DNA of 64,000 nucleotides. Source: Pseudomonas viridiflava (GTDB taxonomy: Bacteria > Pseudomonadota > Gammaproteobacteria > Pseudomonadales > Pseudomonadaceae). The translations under genes were made by a program, and so were the position numbers. The notes under the pieces were generated by a model, which was not told where the DNA came from, searched no databases, and saw only the letters and a program-made list of their open reading frames with translations. This document shows, piece by piece, positions 1-9,200 of the stretch. The stretch is taken from NCBI RefSeq assembly GCF_900585905.1, contig NZ_UTVH01000034.1, forward strand, positions 310,001 through 374,000, given 5' to 3'. The stretch's first letter is position 1, and every line of letters begins with the position of its first letter.

Positions 1-11
1 CACACGGATTT

Positions 12-59
12 GTAGGAGCCAGCGCCATCGCGGCCGTCGTAAACTCTGGCGGCTCCTAC
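12..59. repeat. REP-like inverted repeat
   Basis: Two perfect 9-bp arms, GTAGGAGCC at 12-20 and GGCTCCTAC at 51-59, flank a GC-rich core. This arm sequence is typical of Pseudomonas REP elements, which lie between genes and form hairpins in RNA. No gene is visible in positions 1-296. Confidence 0.6.
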
Positions 60-84
60 GAGACCCGAGCATCCCACAATATCC

Positions 85-171
85 GTAGGGGCTCCCGGGC
101 ACCGCGAGGCAGCGATAGCGTTTCACCGGACACCCCGCCATCGCGGCCTCGCGGTGCTCGTGCGCTCCTAC
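85..171. repeat. Second REP-like inverted repeat
   Basis: An imperfect long inverted repeat. The inner arms GCACCGCGAGGC (99-110) and GCCTCGCGGTGC (146-157) are perfect, and the outer arms GTAGG (85-89) and CCTAC (167-171) match the ends of the neighbouring repeat. The pair looks like two REP units in tandem upstream of the MOSC gene. Confidence 0.6.
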
Positions 172-296
172 AAGATCCACGCGAGGCTGCGATTGGCGTG
201 CTGTCCTCGCTCAACCTCCACGTCATCCCAGCGCCAAGTTCGTATAAGCTTGCGGCCTCAATCCTCCGGTGATCCCTGCCAGACAAGGAACAGGTC

Positions 297-1106
297 ATGC
301 TTCATCTTTGCGCGCTGTACCGTTTTCCGCTCAAATCCGGCAAGGCCGAAGTGCTTGAGCAGGCTTCATTTGACGAACTGGGAATGGCGGGCGATCGGCG
401 CTGGATGCTGGTGGATGAGGCCAGCGGACGCTTTCTGACCCAGCGCGCCTTGCCGCAGATGTCGCAACTCTCTGCGCGCTGGAACCTGGACGGCGGCATT
501 ACGCTGTCGGCGCCCGGATTCGATCCACTGGCCATCCCCCTTGCGCAAAACAGCGAAGGCAATCTGCGCGGCATCACGCTGTGGCGCGACTCTCTGCGCG
601 TGCCGGATGCCGGCGACGCTGCGGCAGCGTGGGTCAGCGCCTTTATCGGCAAACCCACGCGCATGGTGCATGTCCCTGCCGAACGCGCGCGCCGATTGCC
701 CAGCGGCTATGGCGAGAGCGCTGACCGGGTGGGTTTTGCCGACGGCTTTCCTTTGTTGCTGATCGGTCAGGGCTCCCTCGACGAGCTTTCCGGGCGGATC
801 GGTCGCCCTCAGGAAATGCTGCGCTTTCGTCCCAATCTGGTGATATCGGGCGCACCAGCCTTCGCTGAAGATGGCTGGAAACGCCTGCGTATCGGCGACC
901 TGGAATTTCGTCTGCTCAAGCCCTGCGCTCGTTGCATCCTGACCACCATCGACCCTGCCACCGGCGAGCGCAACGCCGATCGCGAACCGCTGGCCACGCT
1001 CAAGACCTATCGCGAACATGATGGCGAGATCCGGTTCGGACAGAATATGGTCAGCGACGGTCCCGGCACGCTTGAGGTCGGCATGCCGGTGACCCTCCTG
1101 GAGTGA
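297..1106 (+). CDS. MOSC domain protein (YcbX-like)
   Basis: A 269-residue protein with an N-terminal beta-barrel domain (about 1-115) followed by a MOSC domain (about 120-269), the layout of YcbX-type molybdenum-cofactor enzymes. These proteins bind sulfurated or oxo molybdenum cofactor and in E. coli reduce N-hydroxylated compounds. The motif LKPCARCILTTIDPATG around residues 207-223 holds two cysteines (Cys210, Cys213), one of which would be the conserved cofactor ligand. The ATG is preceded by AAGGAACAG. It stands alone 63 bp before the next gene. The family assignment is firm; the substrate is unknown. Confidence 0.9.
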   Translation: MLHLCALYRFPLKSGKAEVLEQASFDELGMAGDRRWMLVDEASGRFLTQRALPQMSQLSARWNLDGGITLSAPGFDPLAIPLAQNSEGNLRGITLWRDSLRVPDAGDAAAAWVSAFIGKPTRMVHVPAERARRLPSGYGESADRVGFADGFPLLLIGQGSLDELSGRIGRPQEMLRFRPNLVISGAPAFAEDGWKRLRIGDLEFRLLKPCARCILTTIDPATGERNADREPLATLKTYREHDGEIRFGQNMVSDGPGTLEVGMPVTLLE

Positions 1107-1169
1107 CCGCGCCCGTATTGCCGGGCGCCTGAGTGTCACCTGCCATTCCCACACATTGCGGAGCTTGCC

Positions 1170-2105
1170 ATGACAACAACCATTCTGGTGCTGGTCGAAA
1201 GCGTCAATGATTACCTGCCCATTCTCGAACACTGCGGCTATCGGCTGATTCTTGCGCCCAACAAGGCGTTGCGCGCGCAAGCCATCGCTTCCCATGGTGG
1301 TGAAATAGACGTGGTACTGACCCGTGGCCCGCTGGGGCTGTTCGCCGATGAGATGAGCCAGTTGCCGCAACTGAAAATCATCTGTGTGCTGGGCGCGGGC
1401 TACGAGCAGGTTGATCTGCTTGCTGCCCAGGCCCGTGGCATCATCGTGACCAATGGCGCCGGGGCCAATGCGCCGACCGTTGCCGACCACGCCATGGCGT
1501 TGCTGCTTTCCATTGTGCGCGACATCCCCCAGGCAGACGCTTCCGTGCGCCGCAACGAGTGGCGCAAGCTGACCCGGCCATCCTTTGCGGGCAAGCGAAT
1601 CGGCATTCTCGGTCTGGGCGCGGTGGGCATGGCCATCGCCCGGCGGGCGGCGGGTTTCGACATGCAGGTCAATTATCACAGCCGCAATCAGAGGGCTGAC
1701 GTGGACTACACCTATTGCGCAACACCGCTGGCGTTGGCCGAGCAGTCCGACTTTCTGCTCATCGCCACGCCGGGCGGTGCCGATACGCAGCACTTGGTCA
1801 GCCACCAGGCGCTGACGGCGCTGGGGCCGCAAGGTTTCATCGTCAACATTGCCCGCGCCAGCGTGATCGACACCGCCGCCCTGGTCGAGGCGCTGCAGGA
1901 GGGGCGAATTGCAGGGGCCGCGCTGGATGTATTCGACGATGAACCACAGGTGCCGGACGTGCTCAAGGCCCTCGACACAGTCGTGCTGACCCCTCACGTG
2001 GGCGGCCTGTCGCCAGAAGCGTCGCAGGCCACGGTGCAATTGGTGGCCGACAATCTTCAGGCTTTTTTTGCTGGCACGCCGGTGTTGACGCCAGTCACGG
2101 CATAG
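1170..2105 (+). CDS. D-isomer-specific 2-hydroxyacid dehydrogenase
   Basis: A 311-residue NAD(P)-dependent dehydrogenase. The nucleotide-binding loop GLGAVG lies at 148-153, and the catalytic triad of the family is visible as Arg229 (NIARAS), Glu258 (FDDEP) and His276 (PHVGG). The length and the split substrate/cofactor domains match glyoxylate/hydroxypyruvate reductases and related enzymes that reduce 2-keto acids. The ATG has CGGAG eight bases upstream. The precise substrate cannot be read from the sequence, and no pathway partners lie beside it. Confidence 0.92.
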   Translation: MTTTILVLVESVNDYLPILEHCGYRLILAPNKALRAQAIASHGGEIDVVLTRGPLGLFADEMSQLPQLKIICVLGAGYEQVDLLAAQARGIIVTNGAGANAPTVADHAMALLLSIVRDIPQADASVRRNEWRKLTRPSFAGKRIGILGLGAVGMAIARRAAGFDMQVNYHSRNQRADVDYTYCATPLALAEQSDFLLIATPGGADTQHLVSHQALTALGPQGFIVNIARASVIDTAALVEALQEGRIAGAALDVFDDEPQVPDVLKALDTVVLTPHVGGLSPEASQATVQLVADNLQAFFAGTPVLTPVTA

Positions 2106-2201
2106 GCAGTTTGGCAGGCGGCGTTACAGCCCTTCGACTTCTTTTTACAGTGCTCGCGAGCTATCTTCTGCTTTCATGCACGGCGACGAGAGAGGTGCGA
2201 G

Positions 2202-2768
2202 ATGCTGAGCCGTATGCTGGGGCGGGTGTTGCGCGGGCGTGGCGCCACTGAAAACAGACTGATCTGGAACCACAGGGCGGTGGCGTTCGCGCCGGTGGTG
2301 ATCAGCTTGCGCAGTCCGGCGTTCGAGTCCATGGCGCCGATTCCGCAGTCTTACGTGGGCTCGATCGGCGGTGGCAAGCTGTCACCCGTCTTGCACTGGA
2401 GCGGCGTGCCTGATGGCGCGGTAGAGCTGGTGCTGGTGGTTGAAGACGCGGATGCGCCGGTTCCGTTTGCCTTCGTCCATGCCATTGCCTGGGGTATTCC
2501 CGCGCGACTTGACGGCTTACCGGTGGGGGCGCTGAGCAGTGCGTCCCGGGGCTTGTTGCAGATGGGCCGCAATACCTTCGGCAACACCGCCTACATCGGC
2601 CCGCGACCACTGACCGGCCACGGCCCGCATCGCTACAGTTTCCAGTTGCTGGCGCTGGATCGCAGCCTGCAATTCGCCAGCCCGCCCAACCGCGCCCAGC
2701 TGCTCAAAGCCATTGACGGCGCCGTTATCGGGCGCGGTCGCCTCGATTGCATTCATGAGCAGGCCTGA
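2202..2768 (+). CDS. YbhB/YbcL-type PEBP family protein
   Basis: A 188-residue member of the phosphatidylethanolamine-binding (Raf kinase inhibitor-like) family. The motif VVEDADAPVPFAFVHAIAW and the later GPRPLTGHGPHRYSFQLLALD are the two conserved ligand-pocket blocks of bacterial YbhB/YbcL proteins. There is an extra segment of about 40 residues before the fold begins and no clear signal peptide, so it is probably cytoplasmic. AGAGGTGCG provides the ribosome site. The biological role of the bacterial family is poorly known. Confidence 0.88.
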   Translation: MLSRMLGRVLRGRGATENRLIWNHRAVAFAPVVISLRSPAFESMAPIPQSYVGSIGGGKLSPVLHWSGVPDGAVELVLVVEDADAPVPFAFVHAIAWGIPARLDGLPVGALSSASRGLLQMGRNTFGNTAYIGPRPLTGHGPHRYSFQLLALDRSLQFASPPNRAQLLKAIDGAVIGRGRLDCIHEQA

Positions 2769-2786
2769 GCGCCTGACTTCGGCAAA

Positions 2787-4205
2787 TCAGGGATGCAGTG
2801 GCGGGATATAGCTCAACGTGGTGCCCAACGCCCATAGCAGAAACAGCACCAGCGGCGTGTGCACCAGCAGCTGCACGAATGAGAAGCCGATGAGATCCCG
2901 CGCCTTGAGCCCCAGCACGCCGAGCAACGGCAGCATGTAAAACGGATTAATCAGGTTCGGCAGCGCTTCTGCCGCGTTATAAATCTGCACTGCCCAGCCC
3001 AGGTGATACTGCAGGTCATTGGCGACCTGCATCACATAAGGCGCCTCGATGATCCACTTGCCACCCCCCGACGGGATGAAGAACCCCAATACTGCCGAAT
3101 AGACACCCATCAGCAATGCGTAGGTATCGTGGGACGCGATGCTGGTGAAGAACATCGAGATATGGTGCGCCACGGTTTGCGCATCAGCCCCTTTGACGGT
3201 GGTCATCAGGGCCGCGATGGAGCCGTAAAGCGGGAACTGGATCAACACGCCGGTGGTGGTCGGCACGGCACGGGTTACGGCATCGAGAAAACTGCGCGGG
3301 CGCCAGTGCAGCAGCGCGCCAACCATGAGGAACAGAAAGTTGTAGGTGTTCAGCCCGGAAATCGCGGTGATTGCAGGTTTGGTCGAGAACTCGTTGAAGA
3401 TCCAGCCCGAGGCGAGGATCACCATGAGGATGATCAACAGCGGGCTGTATTCCAGCCATTCGCCGGGCCGGGTGCGCGCGGGCAGAGCAGGCAGGCTGAA
3501 GGCCGGATCGACACCACAGGCCGCTGCATCCTTGGCACTGTTGGGTCCCGGCGCCGTGGCATAGGCAACCACCAGCGAAACCACCACCAATGCCGCCAGC
3601 ATCACACCCGATTGCCAGAGAAAAATGGTTTCGGTAAACGGAATCACGCCAGTAATCGCCAGGATTGACGGCGGCAGGCTGGCAGGGTTGGCCTGCAATT
3701 GCGCGGCCGATGAAGACAGGCCCAGGGCCCATACCGCGCCCAGTCCGAGATAGGCCGCGGCACCGGCTGCACGATAATCCATGCGCAAATCGGTGCGGCG
3801 GGCGAGGGCGCGCACCAGCAGGCCGCCGAAAACCAGTGACAGGCCCCAGTTGAGCAGCGACGCGACCATGGAGATCAGCGCCACCCAGGCCACCGCTGAG
3901 CGACCGTTTTTCGGGATCCGGGCGAGGCGGTCGATAAGCCTCACGGCGGGCGGAGAGCTGGCAACCACGTAACCGCCGATGACCACGAACGCCATTTGCA
4001 TGGTGAACGGAATCAGGCTCCAGAAGCCGTCGCCGAAGGCTTTGGCTGCATCGGCAGGCTTGGCACCCAGCGCCAGCGTTGCCACGGTAACGATGACCAC
4101 GGCCAAGGCTGCGAACACCCAGGAATCGGGGAACCAGCGCTCGGCCCATCGGGCGCAGCGCAGGGCGAAACGGGCGGAGCGACTGTCTTCGATGTCGGCG
4201 GCCAC
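2787..4205 (-). CDS. atoE: AtoE-type short-chain fatty acid transporter
   Basis: A 472-residue inner-membrane protein of the AtoE family with about 11-13 hydrophobic segments. It is expected to import acetoacetate or other short-chain acids. It begins with GTG (4205-4203), supported by AAGGA about ten bases upstream. It is the last gene of the leftward operon with the two CoA-transferase subunits, 52 bp after subunit B, so uptake and CoA activation of the same acid are probably co-expressed. A divergent LysR gene heads the cluster. In P. aeruginosa the same arrangement serves carnitine breakdown (dhcAB), so 3-dehydrocarnitine metabolism is an alternative context. Confidence 0.88.
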   Translation of the reverse strand: MAADIEDSRSARFALRCARWAERWFPDSWVFAALAVVIVTVATLALGAKPADAAKAFGDGFWSLIPFTMQMAFVVIGGYVVASSPPAVRLIDRLARIPKNGRSAVAWVALISMVASLLNWGLSLVFGGLLVRALARRTDLRMDYRAAGAAAYLGLGAVWALGLSSSAAQLQANPASLPPSILAITGVIPFTETIFLWQSGVMLAALVVVSLVVAYATAPGPNSAKDAAACGVDPAFSLPALPARTRPGEWLEYSPLLIILMVILASGWIFNEFSTKPAITAISGLNTYNFLFLMVGALLHWRPRSFLDAVTRAVPTTTGVLIQFPLYGSIAALMTTVKGADAQTVAHHISMFFTSIASHDTYALLMGVYSAVLGFFIPSGGGKWIIEAPYVMQVANDLQYHLGWAVQIYNAAEALPNLINPFYMLPLLGVLGLKARDLIGFSFVQLLVHTPLVLFLLWALGTTLSYIPPLHP

Positions 4206-4257
4206 GAGGTATTCCTTTTTTAATTGTTATGGGATGCAGCGGTGAAGATCGGGGCCG

Positions 4258-4914
4258 TCAGAAGCTCATTTCGATCACGTCGTCCGGCACGATCAGTTTG
4301 CCTGCGGTTTTGGCGACGATTTCGTCGATGCTCACCCCCGGCGCAGTTTCACGCAGGATGAAAGCGCCGTTTTCGATCTCCAGAAACGCCAGGTCAGTCA
4401 GCACCTTGCGGATACAGCCCGCGCCCGTCAGCGGCAGGCTGCAGCGTGGCAGCAGCTTGGACTCGCCGTCTTTCGAGGCGTGGGTCATGGTGACGATGAT
4501 GTTGTCGGCGCCTGCCACCAGGTCCATGGCGCCGCCCATGCCCTTGACCAGTTTGCCGGGGATCATCCACGAGGCAATGTTGCCCTCGACATCGACTTCA
4601 AAGGCACCCAGCACGGTGAGGTCGACGTGGCCGCCACGAATCATGGCAAAGGACTGCGCCGAGTCGAAGATCGAGGCGCCTACCCGAGCGGTCACCGTCT
4701 GTTTGCCAGCGTTGATCATGTCGGCATCGACGGTATCCTCGGTGGGGAATTCGCCCATGCCGAGCAGGCCGTTTTCCGATTGCAGCATGACGTCGATGCC
4801 TGCCGGGACGAAATTGGCAACCAGCGTTGGAATGCCGATGCCGAGGTTGACGTAGTAGCCGTCCTTGAGTTCGCGGGCGACGCGTTGAGCCATTTGTTCG
4901 CGGGAAAGTGCCAT
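4258..4914 (-). CDS. 3-oxoacid CoA-transferase subunit B
   Basis: A 218-residue beta subunit of a two-subunit class I CoA-transferase (AtoA/ScoB/DhcB type). The catalytic glutamate is seen in SENGLLGMG (Glu47), and GMGGAMDLVAGAD is the conserved C-terminal loop. It moves CoA from succinyl-CoA or acetyl-CoA to a 3-keto acid and works as a complex with subunit A, encoded 57 bp upstream. The ATG at 4914 (MALSREQ) was chosen over an upstream in-frame start because the family begins there. The acceptor could be acetoacetate or 3-dehydrocarnitine. Confidence 0.92.
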   Translation of the reverse strand: MALSREQMAQRVARELKDGYYVNLGIGIPTLVANFVPAGIDVMLQSENGLLGMGEFPTEDTVDADMINAGKQTVTARVGASIFDSAQSFAMIRGGHVDLTVLGAFEVDVEGNIASWMIPGKLVKGMGGAMDLVAGADNIIVTMTHASKDGESKLLPRCSLPLTGAGCIRKVLTDLAFLEIENGAFILRETAPGVSIDEIVAKTAGKLIVPDDVIEMSF

Positions 4915-4971
4915 GGTCTGGGGTCTCATTATTGTTGTGGGTCGCTGGCATCCAACGGGCACTGGGCCTGC

Positions 4972-5673
4972 TCAGGCCTTCTTTAGGGTGCGCTGTTCGA
5001 TGCGCTTTTCGAAGGTGCCTTGAATCACGCGGTCGACATAGATGCCGGGAGTGTGGATCTGCGCTGGCAACAGCACGCCGGGCTCGACGATTTCTTCGAC
5101 TTCCACCACTGTGATGCGGCCTGCGGTGGCAACCACCGGGTTGAAGTTCTGCGCGGTATGACGATAGATCACATTGCCGAAGTGGTCGGCTTTCCAGCCC
5201 TTGACGATGGCGAAGTCGCCGGTAATCGCTTCTTCAAGGATTACGTTGCGGCCGTTGAACTGGCGGGTTTCCTTGCCGTCGGCCACGGGTGTGCCGTAGC
5301 CGGTGGCGGTGTAGAACGCAGGAATGCCGGCGCCGCCTGCGCGCATCTTTTCGGCGAGGGTGCCCTGCGGCGTGAGTTCGACTTCCAGTTCGCCGCTGAG
5401 CAATTGGCGCTCGAACAGCGCGTTCTCACCCACATAAGAGGAAATCATTTTTCGGATCTGCCGGTCTTCGAGCAGGATGCCCAGACCGAAGCCGTCGACG
5501 CCGCAGTTATTGGACACCACGGTCAGGCCCTTGACCCCCATGCGCTTGATCTGGGCGATGAGATTCTCCGGGATGCCGCACAGGCCGAAGCCGCCGCACA
5601 GCACCGTCATGTCATCGGTCAGCCCGGCGAGGGCCTCTGCATAAGTCGACACGCGCTTGTCGAGTCCAGCCAT
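4972..5673 (-). CDS. 3-oxoacid CoA-transferase subunit A
   Basis: A 233-residue alpha subunit (AtoD/ScoA/DhcA type) with the CoA-binding loop [13 protein letters not shown] near residues 27-39 and the conserved [12 protein letters not shown] segment. It is the first gene of the leftward operon and pairs with subunit B. The start at 5673 (MAGLDKR) was preferred because it is the family start; a longer frame runs upstream without support. The gene lies back to back with a LysR regulator across an AT-rich 125-bp gap, the usual layout for LysR control. Neighbour order matches the P. aeruginosa dhcR-dhcA-dhcB region, so dehydrocarnitine is a serious alternative substrate. Confidence 0.92.
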   Translation of the reverse strand: MAGLDKRVSTYAEALAGLTDDMTVLCGGFGLCGIPENLIAQIKRMGVKGLTVVSNNCGVDGFGLGILLEDRQIRKMISSYVGENALFERQLLSGELEVELTPQGTLAEKMRAGGAGIPAFYTATGYGTPVADGKETRQFNGRNVILEEAITGDFAIVKGWKADHFGNVIYRHTAQNFNPVVATAGRITVVEVEEIVEPGVLLPAQIHTPGIYVDRVIQGTFEKRIEQRTLKKA

Positions 5674-5798
5674 GATGATCCGCCTTTTATAGTTGTTGCC
5701 GACAGCAGGCCTGTCGGCGGAGCGTGAACGCATCTTCGCTTGAGGGCAGTATTTTGTTAATTTTGTTTTTCTGATGGATTGATAAGAAAAGCAAATAT

Positions 5799-6704
5799 AT
5801 GAAAATCAAGCAGCTTCGCGCGTTTCTGGCAGTGGCGCAGCACCTGAGCTTTGCCCAGGCAGGCGAGCACCTGCATCTGTCGCAACCTGCCTTGAGCCTG
5901 ACCATCAAGGGCCTGGAAGAAGATCTGGGCGGGCAATTGTTGAGCCGCACCACGCGCACGGTCAGCCTCACGCCGGAAGGTGAAACCCTGCTGCCACTGG
6001 CCCGGCAACTGCTGGCGGACTGGGACAACGCCGAGGAACTGTTGCGCCAGCGCTTCACCCTGCAGCTGGGCAAGGTCTCCGTGGCGGCGATGCCATCCTT
6101 CGCTGGCAACCTGTTGCCGGGCGCGCTCAAGGTGTTTCGTGAGCGTTACCCCAGGGTCAATATCGCCGTGCATGATCTGATCAACGAAGAAGTGCTGGAA
6201 ATGGTGCGCCACCGGCGGGTAGAGCTGGGTATTGGCTTCGAGCCGGAGTCGAGCAATTCGCTGGTGTTTACGCCGTTCTATACCGACCGCTTCGTCGCGG
6301 TGGTGCCACAGGGCTCGGTGTTGGCAAAGCGGGCGCAAGTGACTTGGCAGGATTTGCTCAAGGAAGACTTCATCGCCCTGCAACGCCCCTCTGCAGTGCG
6401 CCTGCTGCTGGAGCGGCATCTGCTGGCACAGCATTGCAAGTTGTCGGTGGCATTCGAGAGCCATCAACTGGCGACGGTGGGGCGCATGGTCGCCAGCGGC
6501 CTGGGCGTCAGTGCCGTGCCTTCATTGTGCATCCAGCAAATGCATGAGCTGGGCGCGCACTGTGTTGCCTTGGTCGACCCGGTGATCGAGCGGCGCATTG
6601 GCCTGATGATGCTGGCCGATCACAAATTGTCCGCTGCCGCGCAGGCCCTGCGTGAAGTGCTGATCGAACACGCCCAGGCGCAGGTGCCGTCACTGCTCCT
6701 TTGA
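5799..6704 (+). CDS. LysR-family regulator, divergent from CoA-transferase operon
   Basis: A 301-residue LysR-type regulator: winged helix-turn-helix at about 1-60 ([20 protein letters not shown]) followed by a periplasmic-binding-like effector domain. It is transcribed away from the CoA-transferase/AtoE operon and is probably its activator, responding to an intermediate of that pathway. The shared AT-rich gap at 5674-5798 would hold its operator. The ribosome site is weak (GATAAGAAAAGC). The regulatory target is inferred from position only. Confidence 0.9.
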   Translation: MKIKQLRAFLAVAQHLSFAQAGEHLHLSQPALSLTIKGLEEDLGGQLLSRTTRTVSLTPEGETLLPLARQLLADWDNAEELLRQRFTLQLGKVSVAAMPSFAGNLLPGALKVFRERYPRVNIAVHDLINEEVLEMVRHRRVELGIGFEPESSNSLVFTPFYTDRFVAVVPQGSVLAKRAQVTWQDLLKEDFIALQRPSAVRLLLERHLLAQHCKLSVAFESHQLATVGRMVASGLGVSAVPSLCIQQMHELGAHCVALVDPVIERRIGLMMLADHKLSAAAQALREVLIEHAQAQVPSLLL

Positions 6705-6810
6705 AGCGTGCGGGCTTTGCCTGGCGAGATGCCGGTCATCAATCCGACCGAACTCGTGGGGGGTGCCCGCTTCAAATCAGTCTATCCATCAGCAATGCTG
6801 CGAGGGCTTC

Positions 6811-6972
6811 ATGAACACATCTGGCGACGACAACCAGGCCACACCAACTCCCGATCCTGACGAACAGGGCCGTTCGACCTCCGATAACGACGTGCGCAAG
6901 ACCGATGACAACGAAGTCGAAGTGGATGATCCGGATGTTGCCGGTGATGACGCATCGACTGCGCCGAGCTGA
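6811..6972 (+). CDS. Small acidic protein, 53 residues
   Basis: I do not recognise a family. The product has 53 residues, of which 13 are Asp and 3 are Glu, with many Ser, Thr, Pro and Asn and almost no hydrophobic residues, so it is probably disordered. The ATG has GAGGG at a good distance. A longer reading from 6763 lacks a ribosome site. It ends 12 bp before the HhH protein gene and may share its transcript. Confidence 0.6.
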   Translation: MNTSGDDNQATPTPDPDEQGRSTSDNDVRKTDDNEVEVDDPDVAGDDASTAPS

Positions 6973-6984
6973 GACGGCTGCCGG

Positions 6985-7416
6985 ATGGGGCAGTCGGTTA
7001 CCGCGCAGGCGCTGGGTATCCATCTGGGCAGCGACGATGAGGCCGGTCTGTTCAAATGGTTTATCGCCAGCTTCCTGATGGGCAAGCGTATTCAGTCTGA
7101 GATTGCCGTACAGGCGTATCGGGTCATCGTCGACCAGCATGGCTGCGCGACGCCCCACGCTCTGGCTGCGTGTTGCCATCGTCAACTGGTGACGATGCTG
7201 GGAGCGGCGCGGTACGTGCGTTACGACGAATCGACCGCAACGCGTCTGTCTTCACTGGCGCGCAAGCTGATTCAGGAATACGACGCCAGCGTCGTTGGTA
7301 TTCGCCGCCGCAGTGACAGTCGCGCCAGTTTTGAAAAGCGCCTGCTCGAATTTGACGGTGTCGGGCCCAAGACCGTTGAGATCTTTATGGCCCAGGCCGG
7401 TCAGGTGCTGTATTGA
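6985..7416 (+). CDS. Short HhH-GPD-like DNA-binding protein
   Basis: A 143-residue protein ending in a helix-hairpin-helix (LLEFDGVGPKTVEIFM, 120-135) like that of endonuclease III and related DNA glycosylases. The lysine of the GVGxKT motif (Lys129) is present, but the protein stops 14 residues later, before the VDTH-type aspartate of active glycosylases and before any iron-sulfur cluster. It could be a DNA-binding remnant, a distinct small family or a non-catalytic partner. It overlaps the following DUF72 gene at TTGA, which implies translational coupling. The ATG has no strong ribosome site. Confidence 0.7.
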   Translation: MGQSVTAQALGIHLGSDDEAGLFKWFIASFLMGKRIQSEIAVQAYRVIVDQHGCATPHALAACCHRQLVTMLGAARYVRYDESTATRLSSLARKLIQEYDASVVGIRRRSDSRASFEKRLLEFDGVGPKTVEIFMAQAGQVLY

Positions 7417-8162
7417 GCAGTGCGCCTGTGGCGTCGATCAGGATAGGCTGCGCCGGTTGGAGCCTGCCACGACAGCATTGGCCGGGTTTCCCCGAGCAGG
7501 GCACGCACCTGCAGCGTTACGCGTCAGTCTTTCCCTCGGTGGAAATCAACAGCTCGTTCTATCGCCCGCACCGGCCGCTGACCTATCAGCACTGGGCTGA
7601 GAGTGTGCCAGCGGGTTTTCGCTTCGCAGTGAAAATGCCCAAGGCCATCACCCATATGCTGCGTCTTGCCAACTGTGAGCCATTGCTGGACGACTTTCTC
7701 TTTCAGTGCGGTCATCTGGGTGAAAAGCTGGGCTGTATCCTGGTGCAACTGCCGCCTTCGCTGGCTTACGATGCAGCCATGGCGAGTGTCTTCTTCATGG
7801 CCCTGCGTGAGCGTCATCAAGGCCCAGTGGTGATCGAACCGCGCCACGAGAGCTGGCTTGGCGCCGATGCGCTGCTGGCTGAGTGGCGCATCAGCCGGGT
7901 TGCTGCCGACCCTTCGCCGATGAGCCTCGGCCACTCGCCTGGTGGCTGGCCGGGCATTCAGTACTGGCGTCTGCACGGAGCGCCACGGATCTATCACAGC
8001 GCGTATGAACGGCCCCGATTGGAAAAGCTGGCGCAAACTCTGCTGGCGGCCGCGCGGCAAGGTATCGACAGTTGGTGCATCTTCGACAATACCGCCAGCG
8101 GCCATGCCGTGGCGGATGCTTTGCTGTTGCAGCAATTGCCGGGGTTTCAGCCTGCAGAGTGA
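7413..8162 (+). CDS. DUF72 (YecE-like) protein
   Basis: A 249-residue DUF72 protein with the family signature IRIGCAGWSL near the start and the block VEINSSFYRPH; the C-terminal CIFDNTASGHAVADAL is also typical. The fold is a TIM barrel of unknown function. The likely start is TTG at 7413, overlapping the stop of the HhH gene, with AGGTG nine bases upstream; a GTG at 7428 is an alternative. The last 16 bp overlap the end of the convergent hydrolase gene. Confidence 0.88.
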   Translation: MSSAPVASIRIGCAGWSLPRQHWPGFPEQGTHLQRYASVFPSVEINSSFYRPHRPLTYQHWAESVPAGFRFAVKMPKAITHMLRLANCEPLLDDFLFQCGHLGEKLGCILVQLPPSLAYDAAMASVFFMALRERHQGPVVIEPRHESWLGADALLAEWRISRVAADPSPMSLGHSPGGWPGIQYWRLHGAPRIYHSAYERPRLEKLAQTLLAAARQGIDSWCIFDNTASGHAVADALLLQQLPGFQPAE

Positions 8163-9100
8163 TCGCCTGACCGCGATTCAGTCGTTTTGCCCGTCGTCGA
8201 TTCAGCGCTGGCCCGCAACAGCTTCTGAATGGCTTCGCTGTAGGCCTGGCGACCCACCCGCATGCTGTTGTTGTGGGACGCGCCTGGCACCAGCAGTAAT
8301 GCCTTGGGCTCTTGCGCTGCTGCAAACAGCTGTTCACTGAAGCGTGCGGGCACGTACCGGTCGTCCGTGCCGTGCACGATCAGCAGCGGCATGTGAATGT
8401 CCGCGATCTTGTCCACCGAGTCGAATTTCTGCGACAGCAGCCAGCGCACCGGCAGTGAGGTGTACTGGGTGCTCACGGCAGTGGCGACGTCGGCCAGGGT
8501 GGTGAAAGTCGACTCGATGATCAACCCGCGTGCCTGTGCCGGTTCCTGGCTTTGATGGCGCTCCCGGCCGAGCTCAGCCGCCAGTTCCACTGCCACTGCG
8601 CCACCCAGTGAATGGCCGTAGATCAGTCGCCGTGCCGGATCCGGCTGCAGCAGCTTCAACCGTTCCCAGGCGATGCGCGCGTCTTCGTAGACGCTGCTTT
8701 CCGAGGGCAGCGGCCCGCGACTCTCGCCAAAGCCTCGATAATCAATGGCCAGCACCGAGAAGCCCAGCGCGTGCAGCTCTTCAATGCGAAACAGTTGCCC
8801 GGTCAGGTTCCAGCGCGAGCCATGCAGGTAGAGGATTGCCGGGGCGTCCTTGCGGTTCGCTGGCCACCACCAGCCGTGAATGCTCTGCGCCAGGCCAAAA
8901 CCTCGCGCCTTGAGCTCCAGCTCCTTGACATTGGCGGGCAACCCGCTGTACCAGCTGGCAGTCCCGGGCTCGATGCGAAACACCAGTTCTCGCTCGGTGC
9001 GTTGCAGCACGTTACAACCCACAGGCAGACCCACGACGATCACCAGCATGCAAGTCCATAACCACCAGCGTGCCTTCAGACGGGCCAGCGAAAAAACCAT
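8147..9100 (-). CDS. Membrane-anchored alpha/beta hydrolase
   Basis: A 317-residue alpha/beta hydrolase. The nucleophile elbow GHSLGG, the acid in VHGTDDRYVP and the histidine in PGASHNN form the visible triad, and HGSRWNLTG supplies the oxyanion region. Residues about 11-27 form one hydrophobic helix ending in GLPVGC, which resembles a lipobox but has Pro at -3, so it may be a simple membrane anchor instead of a lipoprotein signal. The ATG at 9100 (MVFSLARLK) was preferred over an upstream frame. It resembles BAAT/ABHD-type serine hydrolases; the substrate is unknown. Confidence 0.85.
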   Translation of the reverse strand: MVFSLARLKARWWLWTCMLVIVVGLPVGCNVLQRTERELVFRIEPGTASWYSGLPANVKELELKARGFGLAQSIHGWWWPANRKDAPAILYLHGSRWNLTGQLFRIEELHALGFSVLAIDYRGFGESRGPLPSESSVYEDARIAWERLKLLQPDPARRLIYGHSLGGAVAVELAAELGRERHQSQEPAQARGLIIESTFTTLADVATAVSTQYTSLPVRWLLSQKFDSVDKIADIHMPLLIVHGTDDRYVPARFSEQLFAAAQEPKALLLVPGASHNNSMRVGRQAYSEAIQKLLRASAESTTGKTTESRSGDHSAG

Positions 9101-9200
9101 GGTATTTACTCCCTGACTGCCGCTCGAAAGGCCAAATGTAACGGGTTGGTCATAATCCTCCCTCGCAGATCGGTAACAACATATTGCCGATGCGCATGCG

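Noticed and set aside
366..2039. A 557-residue open frame antisense to the MOSC and 2-hydroxyacid dehydrogenase genes
   Set aside because: Both sense genes have intact catalytic motifs and ribosome sites; the antisense product is Gln/His/Arg-rich and looks like a shadow.
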